A DNA stretch of 46,302 nt from an uncultured Caryophanales bacterium (lineage in GTDB: Bacteria > Bacillota_I > Bacilli_A > RFN20 > CAG-826). Each line of letters starts with the position of its first letter. Position 1 is the first letter of the stretch. Positions 15,546-23,635 of this stretch are shown piece by piece. The notes beneath the pieces were generated by a model that saw only the letters and a program-made list of their open reading frames with translations, was not told the DNA's origin and did no database searches. The position numbers were made by a program, and so were the translations under genes. The DNA is taken from contig CABQKC010000017.1 in assembly GCA_902464635.1 (NCBI GenBank), forward strand, positions 1 through 46,302. Reading direction: 5' to 3'.

Positions 15546-17069
15546 ATGGAAGAAAACAATAATACCATCATCAGCTTGTCACATGTATGCAAGCAATTCG
15601 ACGGGACAACCGTTGTTGAGGACTTCAACCTCGATGTGCGAAAGGGAGAATTCATAACCATTTTAGGTCCATCAGGATGTGGCAAGACTACGACTTTGCG
15701 TATGATTGCAGGTTTTGAACTTCCTAGTTCTGGTCAAATTCTTTTAAATGGAGAGGATATTTCCTTACTCCCCCCATACAAAAGACCTGTCAACACAGTA
15801 TTCCAGCATTATGCATTATTCGCCCATCTTGATGTCTATGATAATGTCGCCTTTGGACTAAAACTAAAGAAAATTCCGTATCAAGTAAAGAATAGAAAAG
15901 GCGAAATGGTCACCAAATACAAAAGATTGACCCCAAAGGAAATCGATGAAAAGGTCTATAAGGCTCTTAAAGTCGTTGACCTTGATGAAATGGAAGATAG
16001 AGACGTCTCTACTCTTTCAGGCGGACAGCAACAAAGAGTTGCTATCGCCCGTGCTATCGTTAATGAGCCAAAAGTATTGCTTCTAGACGAACCTCTTTCC
16101 GCTCTTGATCACAAGATGAGAAAAGACATGCAGATAGAATTAAAAGATATGCATAAGAAATTAGGCATTACATTCTTCTATGTTACCCATGACCAAGAAG
16201 AAGCCCTTACTATGTCGGATAGAATCGTCATCATGAAAGATGGTGTCATCCAGCAAGTCGGTACTCCAGAAAATATCTATAATGAACCAGTCAATGCCTT
16301 CGTTGCTGACTTTATCGGCGAATCCAATATTTATAATGGAACAATCGTAGGAAAGAATAAAGTTCGTTTCATCGGGGCTAGCTTTGAACATCTAGATGAA
16401 TTCCCAATGAATGAAAAAGTCGACGTTGTCATCCGTCCTGAAGATGTCATTATGGGTGAAGTCGATAAAGGAACAGTCAATGGAATTATCTCTTCTAAGA
16501 TATTCAAGGGTGTCCATTATGAATTCATCGTCAACGTTGGTAAGAATGAAGTACTTTGCCGCGATACAAAAGACCATGAAGTCGGCACAAAAGTATCTTT
16601 AAGCGTTGATAAGAATAACATCCAAGTCATGCACAAGGAACTTACGCTCAATCAATATACCGATGCCTATATCGATTCAAATAACAATGTCGTCATCGGC
16701 GAAGATGCCTTCGAGTGCGATGTCACTAGATTGATCCCTGGCTCCATTTTAAAAGATGATGGCAAGGTCGAAGATCCAAAAACTGGCAAGATATATAACT
16801 TCAATGATGCAGAAGTAGTCGCAGAAGTAGATTTGGATAAAGTCGAACTATCCGATGACTTAAGTTTAGGACAAGCTAAAGGCACCATTATCCAAAGCGT
16901 TTGGATTGGCGACCATTACCAATATATTGTCCGTACCGAAGATGAAGAAGACTATGTCGTCAATTCTCCATATTCCTGGAACGAAAACGATATGGTATCC
17001 GTCTCCATCAAGAAAGAAGATATCCGTCTACGTCTAAAACTAGACGCCGATCAATATGTGGTGATGTAA
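15546..17069 (+). CDS. potA: Spermidine/putrescine ABC transporter ATP-binding protein
   Basis: ATPase of the polyamine importer. Walker A GPSGCGKTT at residues 41-49, signature LSGGQQQR from about 157, Walker B VLLLDEPLSALD at about 177-188. At 507 residues it is much longer than the usual 350-380: a charged insertion follows 'LKLKKIPYQ' (about 110-130), and the C-terminal half appears to hold two TOBE-like beta segments, one from 'VRPEDVIMGEV' and another from 'AKGTIIQSVWIGDHYQYIV'. The extra C-terminal domain may add ligand sensing or subunit contacts. It is the first gene of potABCD, with 1 nt before potB. GGGAGGG gives a strong ribosome site. Confidence 0.93.
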   Translation: MEENNNTIISLSHVCKQFDGTTVVEDFNLDVRKGEFITILGPSGCGKTTTLRMIAGFELPSSGQILLNGEDISLLPPYKRPVNTVFQHYALFAHLDVYDNVAFGLKLKKIPYQVKNRKGEMVTKYKRLTPKEIDEKVYKALKVVDLDEMEDRDVSTLSGGQQQRVAIARAIVNEPKVLLLDEPLSALDHKMRKDMQIELKDMHKKLGITFFYVTHDQEEALTMSDRIVIMKDGVIQQVGTPENIYNEPVNAFVADFIGESNIYNGTIVGKNKVRFIGASFEHLDEFPMNEKVDVVIRPEDVIMGEVDKGTVNGIISSKIFKGVHYEFIVNVGKNEVLCRDTKDHEVGTKVSLSVDKNNIQVMHKELTLNQYTDAYIDSNNNVVIGEDAFECDVTRLIPGSILKDDGKVEDPKTGKIYNFNDAEVVAEVDLDKVELSDDLSLGQAKGTIIQSVWIGDHYQYIVRTEDEEDYVVNSPYSWNENDMVSVSIKKEDIRLRLKLDADQYVVM

Positions 17070-17070
17070 A

Positions 17071-17916
17071 ATGGATAGAGCTACATTAGGCAAGAAAACC
17101 AAGAGATTCTTCTCCTTTAAGAGAAAATACCTTGCAATTCCTTATTCTGTTTTCTTGATTTTATTTGTCCTCATCCCGATATTAATCATCATTGTCTATG
17201 CTTTTACCGAAACTAAAGACGATGGTTCGCTAGGCTTTTCTTTTTCAGCCCTAGTATCATTCTTTACCTCTCCAACTAAGATAAATATCCTGATTGTCTC
17301 GTTATTTATCGGTATGTTAAATACCATAATCTGCCTTCTAATTGGCTATCCAATCGCATATTTACTTGCAAATAGCAAGGTCAACAAGAACAAGATATTG
17401 GTCCTACTATTCATTATGCCGATGTGGATTAACTTCGTCTTAAGGACAGGTGCTACTAGAGACGTCTTGTCTTGGATGGGAATAAATGGAGGGAACCATC
17501 CTTATCTAGCTACTATGATAGGCATGGTCTATAACTACCTTCCATTTACAATACTTCCTTTATATACAACTATGATAAAGCTAGATAAGAGCCAGCTTGA
17601 AGCTAGTGCCGATCTAGGCGCGAATAACGTTGAGACTTTCTTTCTCTCCGTCATCCCTCAATCAGTCCCAGGCATTGTTTCTGCTGCTGAAATGGTATTC
17701 ATGCCTACAATCTCTAGCTATGTCATCTCCGATACTCTTTCAGAAGGAAAGATTACCTTATTTGGTAACATCATCTATTTGAACTTCTCGCAGTCCCAAT
17801 GGAATGAAGGCTCATTCATGGCCTTTATCATGTTGGTGCTTGTAGGTATTTCAATGTTGCTATCCTCTAAATTCGGCAAGGGTGAAAATAACCCAAGGGG
17901 GTCTTCATTATGGTAA
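17071..17916 (+). CDS. potB: Polyamine ABC transporter permease PotB
   Basis: A 281-residue inner-membrane permease with six predicted helices and the EAA coupling loop 'EASADLGANNVETFFLSVIPQSVPGI' region (about residues 173-198) that docks on PotA. The N-terminal 'LAIPYSVFLILFVLIPILIIIVYAF' helix is characteristic of PotB. It overlaps potC by 7 nt and follows potA by 1 nt. Confidence 0.93.
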   Translation: MDRATLGKKTKRFFSFKRKYLAIPYSVFLILFVLIPILIIIVYAFTETKDDGSLGFSFSALVSFFTSPTKINILIVSLFIGMLNTIICLLIGYPIAYLLANSKVNKNKILVLLFIMPMWINFVLRTGATRDVLSWMGINGGNHPYLATMIGMVYNYLPFTILPLYTTMIKLDKSQLEASADLGANNVETFFLSVIPQSVPGIVSAAEMVFMPTISSYVISDTLSEGKITLFGNIIYLNFSQSQWNEGSFMAFIMLVLVGISMLLSSKFGKGENNPRGSSLW

Positions 17917-18809
17917 AAGAAATCGATATGTCTCTTATCAATGAGAAAAAGGCTAGGAAGAAAGCCATCATCAATAAATCAATTGGACTAAGTATCATTT
18001 GGCTTGCCTTGCTATTGATGTATGTCCCAATTCTAGTTTTAATCGCCTATTCGTTTACAACTGCAACAAACGTCGGTACCTGGACTGGATTTAGCTTCGA
18101 TCTTTATAGTGCCTTATTTAAAGACAAGGAAATAATGACAGCCCTAGGCAATACGATAATTATTGCAGCAGTGTCCGCTCTTATTTCAGTAATCTTAGGG
18201 ACTTGCGGAGCTATTGGGGTATTCTATTCGAAAAAGAAGACTAGGGCCGTTATTGAAACAGTTACCCAAATCCCAGTAGTCAATGCCGAAATAGTAATTG
18301 CCTTATCTTTGACTGTCATGTTTGTCTTTGCCGGAACTTATATTTTTATGGGAAAGAATATATTCTCTTTCTGGACCCTTTTATTGGGCCACATCATTCT
18401 TTCTCTTCCGTTTGTATATCTTTCCGTCAAGCCAAAATTACTCCAAATGGACCCACATATCTATGAAGCTGCCCTTGATTTGGGTTGCACCCAAAATAGG
18501 GCTATATGGAAAGTTGTCATCCCTGAAATTCTTCCAGGCATCCTCTCAGGAACCTTGCTTGCTGTTACCTTGTCCTTAGATGACTTCATCGTTACTGCCT
18601 TTACTAGAGGTGCTGGACTTCTTTCAGGAGAAAAGACAATCGATACTTTATCAACCTTAGTCCAAGCCAAAATCAAAAAAGGCCCAGTTCCACCAGAAAT
18701 GAGAGCCTTGACTACAATTATCTTTCTAGTTGTATTAGCTTGCGTTATCGCAATAACAATCGTTAATAACGTCAATTCTAGGAAAAAGAAAGGGAGGGAA
18801 AGACTATGA
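17910..18809 (+). CDS. potC: Polyamine ABC transporter permease PotC
   Basis: A 299-residue permease with six predicted helices; the EAA loop reads 'YEAALDLGCTQNRAIWKVVI'. The segment 'LSLDDFIVTAFTRGAG' is typical of PotC. Possible starts lie at 17910 and the ATG of the sixth codon downstream (MSLINEKK), both before the first helix. It shares ATGA (4 nt) with potD. Confidence 0.93.
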   Translation: MVKEIDMSLINEKKARKKAIINKSIGLSIIWLALLLMYVPILVLIAYSFTTATNVGTWTGFSFDLYSALFKDKEIMTALGNTIIIAAVSALISVILGTCGAIGVFYSKKKTRAVIETVTQIPVVNAEIVIALSLTVMFVFAGTYIFMGKNIFSFWTLLLGHIILSLPFVYLSVKPKLLQMDPHIYEAALDLGCTQNRAIWKVVIPEILPGILSGTLLAVTLSLDDFIVTAFTRGAGLLSGEKTIDTLSTLVQAKIKKGPVPPEMRALTTIIFLVVLACVIAITIVNNVNSRKKKGRERL

Positions 18810-20725
18810 ACTTCAAGAAATCTTTGTTTTTTCTAGCATCTATCTTGCTATTATCCCCACTTACTGCCTCCTGTTCCTCTTCTGATTCAGGAGACTATAT
18901 AAAGCTTCGTATATTGAACTCTGAGGACTATATAGGAGAAGGGGAAATCGAAATCTCTCTTAAAGAAGGAGAAGAAGCGGAGACATTTGAGAATGTCATC
19001 GCTGCTTTTGAAGCCTATGAAAAGAAGGTCAACAATAAAAACGTCAAGGTAATCTATGACACCTTCGATACAAATGAAACCATGCTTTCATCTTTAAAGA
19101 CTGGCAAATCAACCTATGACTTAATTTGTCCTAGCGATTATACAATCCAAAAGATGATGGCTAATGGTATGCTTGAACCCTTTGATAGTGGCTCTACCCC
19201 AAATTATGATGAATATGCCTCTAGGTATCTTTTGTCCCAGATGGATTATATTTCTTCTACAATCGGGGATGGAAGTGAGACAACTTATCCTATTTCTAAA
19301 TATGCGAAAGGATATATGTGGGGCACATTAGGCGTCTTATATAATCCAAGCAAGATCAATAAAGAAAAAGGAATAGATGAAGATACAGTCAAATTCGATA
19401 TGGCTGATTGGTCTTCTCTTTGGGACAACAAATACCAAAGGATGATGTCGATTAAGGATTCCATGAGGGACACCTATTCAGTTGGCATCATGAAATTATT
19501 TGATGAAGATTTAAAGAAAGTCATCTCCGAAAGTGGTTATTATGATGAAAACTATGAACCAAAGGATGATATTGACTTTACTTCTATTGTCAAAAACATT
19601 ACTAATGATCAAATATTCAAGGGAATGGATGAGATATTCAATAGATGCGACCAGGAAACTGTCAAGCAAGTTGAAGATATCCTCCTTGATTTAAAATCCA
19701 ATGTTTTCGGATTTGAAGTCGATTCTGGTAAAGATGATATGGTCAAGGGCCTTATTGGAATGAATTTGGCCTGGAGTGGCGATGCCGTCTATTCTATGGA
19801 TAGAGGGGAAAACGAAGCCAACCAGACTATCTATTATTCAATTCCTAAGACCGGCGGAAACATCTGGTTTGATGGATGGGTAATGCCTAAATCCGATTCA
19901 CTTCATAAAGAAGAAGCCCAGGAATTTGTCGATTTTCTTTCTCGTCCCGATATTTCTAGCGCGAATATGGACTTTATTGGCTATACATCCTTCATTGCTG
20001 GAGAAGAAGTATTTGGATTAATAAGGGAATGGTATGACCCAAGAAGCTATCAGATGTATGTATATCATGATGCATCTAATGATCCTGGATGTACTTGGGA
20101 AGATAGCGATTTCGTCTATGATGAAAACGGCGAGAAAGTCATTAAAGATGGAACTGGTGTCCATGAAGATGGGGATGATTATGGTTCCTTTGATATGACT
20201 GGGTCGACCTATGATAAACCAATAGTTAATGGAACCCCGATGAGCTGGGAAGATTATATTAATCTATATAATGCCCAAGATGGCTTAAGCGAAGATGATG
20301 AGCTTAGCTGGGATACAGTTAACTTAACATATGTATTTGATGGAACTATCTCTACCGATGGATATGATTTGAACTCAACTATCCCTGATACAAACCCATT
20401 CTATTTTTATACTGACCAAACCGAAACTATTGTTTCTCCTTATGGGACTAGCGAAGAAGTAAAAGTAGGGAGGCAATTCTTTGCCCAATACCCTCCAGAA
20501 GACTTGATTCCTAAGCTTGCTGCCATGAAAGATTATGGAACCAATAACAAATATGTCCTTACTATGTGGGAAAATGTTAAAGGCAATAATCTTCCTTGGT
20601 GGGGAGTTGTTGTATTTGGAATAATCGTAGCAATAGTTCTCTTCTTTGCAATTTCTGCCTTTGTTACCAAGATGAAATTTAGGAAACTAAAGGTAGAAAG
20701 AAGAAAGCAAGTCAGGGTTAAATAA
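18806..20725 (+). CDS. potD: Polyamine-binding lipoprotein PotD, enlarged and membrane-anchored
   Basis: Substrate-binding protein of the importer. A signal peptide ends in lipobox LTASC (Cys23). The periplasmic-binding fold is recognisable ('YDLICPSDYTIQKMM', 'LAWSGDAVYSM', 'IWFDGWVMPKS'). At 639 residues it is nearly twice the usual 350. After the binding fold (about residue 420) there is an acidic, Tyr/Asp/Gly-rich stretch of about 150 residues, then 'PWWGVVVFGIIVAIVLFF', a C-terminal transmembrane helix with a basic tail. The protein thus seems anchored both by lipid and by a helix. A strong terminator follows. Confidence 0.9.
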   Translation: MNFKKSLFFLASILLLSPLTASCSSSDSGDYIKLRILNSEDYIGEGEIEISLKEGEEAETFENVIAAFEAYEKKVNNKNVKVIYDTFDTNETMLSSLKTGKSTYDLICPSDYTIQKMMANGMLEPFDSGSTPNYDEYASRYLLSQMDYISSTIGDGSETTYPISKYAKGYMWGTLGVLYNPSKINKEKGIDEDTVKFDMADWSSLWDNKYQRMMSIKDSMRDTYSVGIMKLFDEDLKKVISESGYYDENYEPKDDIDFTSIVKNITNDQIFKGMDEIFNRCDQETVKQVEDILLDLKSNVFGFEVDSGKDDMVKGLIGMNLAWSGDAVYSMDRGENEANQTIYYSIPKTGGNIWFDGWVMPKSDSLHKEEAQEFVDFLSRPDISSANMDFIGYTSFIAGEEVFGLIREWYDPRSYQMYVYHDASNDPGCTWEDSDFVYDENGEKVIKDGTGVHEDGDDYGSFDMTGSTYDKPIVNGTPMSWEDYINLYNAQDGLSEDDELSWDTVNLTYVFDGTISTDGYDLNSTIPDTNPFYFYTDQTETIVSPYGTSEEVKVGRQFFAQYPPEDLIPKLAAMKDYGTNNKYVLTMWENVKGNNLPWWGVVVFGIIVAIVLFFAISAFVTKMKFRKLKVERRKQVRVK

Positions 20726-20737
20726 ATCTAATTAGTG

Positions 20738-20770
20738 ATGGTCTATAAGGATTCTTGTAGGCCATTTTTT
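20738..20770 (+). terminator. Terminator of potABCD
   Basis: A 12-bp stem, 20738-20749 with 20754-20765 (two G-U pairs, GATT loop), followed by six T residues. Confidence 0.9.
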
Positions 20771-20800
20771 GTTGGATAATTTATGGTAATTTACTTTTTT

Positions 20801-20842
20801 ACCTATCATCTGATATAATAATATTAGAAAGAAATGATAGGT
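20801..20842 (+). promoter_or_regulatory. Operator-like inverted repeat flanking the XRE gene promoter
   Basis: ACCTATCAT (20801-20809) and ATGATAGGT (20834-20842) are perfect 9-nt inverted arms. A perfect -10, TATAAT (20814-20819), lies between them and the right arm overlaps the ribosome-site region of the gene starting at 20848. This is what an autoregulatory site for the HTH domain encoded immediately downstream would look like. Confidence 0.7.
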
Positions 20843-20847
20843 AACAT

Positions 20848-21699
20848 ATGTATAAGTTAATAAAAGAAATAAGACAACGCCTGAGCATGAGCCAAGAAGA
20901 GTTTGCTAAAGAACTCGCTACAACGCCGCTTTCAATAAATAGATGGGAAAACAATAAGACAATCCCTAATAAGATGGCACAGATGCAATTATTTGATTTT
21001 TGCAAGAAGCATAATATTGACTTGTTAGATTGCATTATCAAAGAAGTTCAAATTGATTCTAGTGATGATAGTCTAATTCTTTATCATGGTTCAAAAAGAG
21101 GGATTGAAGGGGAAATAGTCCCTTCAAGTAGAGATACATGCGACTTTGGAAGAGGATTTTATTTAGGGACCGATCCTATTCAACCTTTGACTTTGGTTTG
21201 TGATGAAATTAAACCAATCATTTATACGATAAAACTTAATCTATCAGGATTAAAAGTTCTAAAAGTCGACCTTGGTATTGAATGGGCGATGTTAATAGCT
21301 TTTTATCGTGGATATATGAAAGATGGAAAAGGAAGCAATATCTATAAGAAATATGAAAAAATGGCTGAAGGCTATGATGTTATCGTAGGTTATATTGCTA
21401 ATGACCGCATGTACCGAGTCATGAAAAGCTTTTTTGATAGAGAATTGACTGATGTTGCCTTGTTCCATAGTCTTTCATCTTTAGAACTCGGCATTCAATA
21501 TGTCTGCAAAACAAAGAAGGCGTGTGATAACATTGAAATTATAGGCAAAAGGGAATTGTCCACTTTAGAACTTTGTTTGCTTAAAGAAGAAAGCGCTAGA
21601 CGAAGAGCAGAAGGAATTAATCTAACCGATGAAGTATTGCTGAAATATCGTCGGAGCGGGAAATATTTTGATGAGATTTTAAGGAGCGAAAAAATATGA
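20848..21699 (+). CDS. XRE helix-turn-helix protein fused to DUF3990 (ART-like)
   Basis: A 283-residue protein with two parts. Residues about 4-60 form an XRE-type HTH ('LSMSQEEFAKELATTPLSIN', 'RWENNKTIPN'). Residues about 75-235 match DUF3990: 'LILYHGSKRGIEGEIV', 'CDFGRGFYLGTDPIQP', 'YDVIVGYIANDRMYRVMKSF' and 'QYVCKTKKA'. DUF3990 is related to ADP-ribosyltransferase-fold toxins; H80 of 'YHGS' and Y105 of 'GFYLGTD' would fit conserved NAD-binding positions. About 45 residues of charged helix follow. It overlaps the next gene by 4 nt. A toxin or NAD-using effector that binds its own promoter through the XRE domain is the working hypothesis; regulation by the inverted repeat is inference. Confidence 0.8.
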   Translation: MYKLIKEIRQRLSMSQEEFAKELATTPLSINRWENNKTIPNKMAQMQLFDFCKKHNIDLLDCIIKEVQIDSSDDSLILYHGSKRGIEGEIVPSSRDTCDFGRGFYLGTDPIQPLTLVCDEIKPIIYTIKLNLSGLKVLKVDLGIEWAMLIAFYRGYMKDGKGSNIYKKYEKMAEGYDVIVGYIANDRMYRVMKSFFDRELTDVALFHSLSSLELGIQYVCKTKKACDNIEIIGKRELSTLELCLLKEESARRRAEGINLTDEVLLKYRRSGKYFDEILRSEKI

Positions 21700-22121
21700 A
21701 TGAAAGTTTAAAGGAAACCATAGCTGAAACGCAGGCTGAAGTATTTACGATGTCTAGAGAATATAACCTAGACAGCGAGACTTTCATCAGGGTTTTTATG
21801 AAATCAAGAGTGGCTAGAGATCTTGACTCTACTTTTAACTTTATGCAGTGGGCAGGGAGAGCCTACATCATGGAACGTATCCTTGATGAATTAAAAGATA
21901 AACTAAAATTCGGGGGAGAGATATATGACAGCGAGACTTTGTATTGGACTGGATATGTCTATAGGATGTGGCATTTTTATACGAATGAAACTAGCAAGGA
22001 AATATATAAACAAGCCAATGCAAAAACAATGCGAGCAACTTATTTGCCTTACCATACAATGAGTGTCGAAATGGCAATAGATAGATTAAAAGAAACTTAC
22101 ATAGATAAGCATAAAAAATAG
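21696..22121 (+). CDS. Partner protein of the XRE-DUF3990 gene, unknown helical protein
   Basis: A 141-residue, mostly helical soluble protein with many charged and aromatic residues ('FIRVFMKSRVARDLDS', 'MQWAGRAYIMERILDELKD', 'YWTGYVYRMWHFYTNET'). I do not recognise a named family. The ATGA overlap with the DUF3990 gene and its small size make it the natural antitoxin or accessory candidate of a two-gene module; the order would be toxin first. No signal peptide or membrane segment. Confidence 0.75.
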   Translation: MNESLKETIAETQAEVFTMSREYNLDSETFIRVFMKSRVARDLDSTFNFMQWAGRAYIMERILDELKDKLKFGGEIYDSETLYWTGYVYRMWHFYTNETSKEIYKQANAKTMRATYLPYHTMSVEMAIDRLKETYIDKHKK

Positions 22122-22177
22122 GATTACTTCCTTGAATTTGCTTTAAGTAGTATCATTCTACAGTAAAGAGGATATTT

Positions 22178-23119
22178 ATGTTTGTTTTGATAATTATTGC
22201 CTTGGTATTTGGCTTAGTTGAAGGCATTAGCGAATGGCTACCAATCTCATCTACTGGCCATATGATTTTGCTAGATGGATTAATGAAGCTTGGGAATTAT
22301 GATATTTCTAAGGAATTCAATTTCTCTGAAGGCTTCATGTCAATGTTTTTAGTCGTCATCCAACTAGGTGCGATTATTGCAGTCGTTGTCTATTTCTTCC
22401 CAAAATTATGGCCATTTGGCAAAAAGAAGATAAGTGAAGAAGAACAAGCTAGAATCGATAATAGTGAAATTAGTCTTGAAGAACTAAACAAGAAAAAACA
22501 CAAAGATATCTGGCTAACATGGGCTAAAGCAATAGTGGGTTGCCTTCCTGCTGCTATTATTGGATTAATCATGGAATTACTAGATATAGAACTAGAAAAC
22601 TGGATAACTGTATCTATTACCTTATTAATATATGGAATTGCCTTTATTCTAGTTGAGGCATTCATCAAGAAGAAAGATGACCCATTCAAGATATATTCAG
22701 TAAACGAATTATCATTCAAATATGCTTTAATTATCGGTTGCTTTCAGATACTAGCACTTATACCAGGGACATCTAGATCTGGAGTTACTATATTAGGAGC
22801 TCTTTTATTAGGATTATCTAGAGAATCGGCAGCCGAATATTCTTTCTATCTATCAATACCAGTCATGTTTGGAGCTTCTTTATTAAAGATGGTCAAGTAT
22901 TTTGTTAAATTTGGTAATCCAAGCCTAAATGAATGGGTATTCCTTTTAGTTGGGATGGTAGCCGCATTTATTGTTTCTATATTCGTTGTCAAATGGCTCA
23001 TGGGCTTTGTCAAAAAGCATGATTTCAAGGTATTTGGCATTTATAGAATTGCCTTATCTATTGTTGTAGTGGCCATTTTTGTAACCTATTGCCTTATCAA
23101 AGGCCAATTAATCCTATAG
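22178..23119 (+). CDS. uppP: Undecaprenyl-diphosphatase (UppP/BacA)
   Basis: Integral membrane phosphatase recycling undecaprenyl diphosphate to the monophosphate carrier used for cell-wall and surface glycan synthesis. Both hallmark motifs are present: 'EGISEWLPISSTGHM' (residues 15-29) and 'PGTSRSG' (196-202). At 313 residues it is longer than typical (about 270) because of a charged cytoplasmic loop around residues 80-112. AGAGGA precedes the ATG. Its presence argues that the organism makes lipid-linked glycans and probably a wall, unlike true Mollicutes. Confidence 0.95.
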   Translation: MFVLIIIALVFGLVEGISEWLPISSTGHMILLDGLMKLGNYDISKEFNFSEGFMSMFLVVIQLGAIIAVVVYFFPKLWPFGKKKISEEEQARIDNSEISLEELNKKKHKDIWLTWAKAIVGCLPAAIIGLIMELLDIELENWITVSITLLIYGIAFILVEAFIKKKDDPFKIYSVNELSFKYALIIGCFQILALIPGTSRSGVTILGALLLGLSRESAAEYSFYLSIPVMFGASLLKMVKYFVKFGNPSLNEWVFLLVGMVAAFIVSIFVVKWLMGFVKKHDFKVFGIYRIALSIVVVAIFVTYCLIKGQLIL

Positions 23120-23164
23120 ACAGGCATTTTTATAGAAAATAATGTTTTTATTTATTGGGGGTAG

Positions 23165-23173
23165 TGGTATAAT
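23165..23173 (+). promoter_or_regulatory. Extended -10 promoter of the tRNA pair
   Basis: TGGTATAAT, a perfect extended -10, lies 9 nt before tRNA-Cys; the -35 region is poor. It likely drives both tRNA genes. Confidence 0.65.
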
Positions 23174-23182
23174 CCACTCGCT

Positions 23183-23256
23183 GCTTCCTTAGCCAAGTGG
23201 TAAGGCCAGTGACTGCAACTCACTTACCGTCGGTTCGAATCCGGCAGGAAGCTCCA
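23183..23256 (+). tRNA. tRNA-Cys (GCA anticodon)
   Basis: Acceptor GCTTCCT pairs with AGGAAGC (23246-23252); D stem GCC/GGC; anticodon stem AGTGA/TCACT around CTGCAAC, giving anticodon GCA; T arm GTCGG-TTCGAAT-CCGGC; discriminator T and encoded CCA (23254-23256). Confidence 0.96.
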
Positions 23257-23317
23257 ACTTAATTCTTGCTTACTTTATGTAAGTGGAATATATTATGCAA
23301 GCCGAAAGGCTGCAGTT

Positions 23318-23394
23318 GCGCCCGTAGCTCAACTGGATAGAGTACCAGACTACGAATCTGGGGGTTGTGGGTTCGAGTCCCCCCGGGCGCGCCA
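23318..23394 (+). tRNA. tRNA-Arg (ACG anticodon)
   Basis: Acceptor GCGCCCG pairs with CGGGCGC (23384-23390); anticodon stem CCAGA/TCTGG around CTACGAA, giving anticodon ACG (read as ICG); T-loop TTCGAGT; discriminator G and encoded CCA (23392-23394). An antisense ORF over this gene is a well-known artefact. Confidence 0.96.
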
Positions 23395-23405
23395 ATTAAC
23401 TGATT

Positions 23406-23433
23406 ACCGATTCTATTATAGGGTCGGTTTTTT
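23406..23433 (+). terminator. Terminator of the tRNA-Cys/tRNA-Arg unit
   Basis: ACCGATTCTA (23406-23415) pairs with TAGGGTCGGT (23419-23428) including two T-G pairs, triloop TTA, then six T residues. From here to 23635 I see no supportable gene. Confidence 0.88.
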
Positions 23434-23635
23434 CGTTCTTTAGGGCCGTATATCCTGAACGGAAGTTCGAACCGGATCGAATCCAAACCGAAAAAGTGGA
23501 GAAGGGGCTGAAATAGTGTCAACACTGTTGTCGCAAATTAGTGGAGCAATTATTTGACAATTCTTCCGAGAACAAAAATGATGTAAGAAAGAGAATTCTG
23601 CATTCGTATGAACCGATAACATAAAAGTGGACTAT

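Noticed and set aside
23259..23525. Minus-strand ORF containing 'GGTRTHNPQIRSLVLYP'
   Set aside because: It is the antisense of tRNA-Arg and its flanks; this peptide is a well-known annotation artefact.
23434..23635. Minus-strand 60-codon ORF after the tRNA pair
   Set aside because: No ribosome site, no recognisable protein character, and it lies just downstream of the tRNA terminator.
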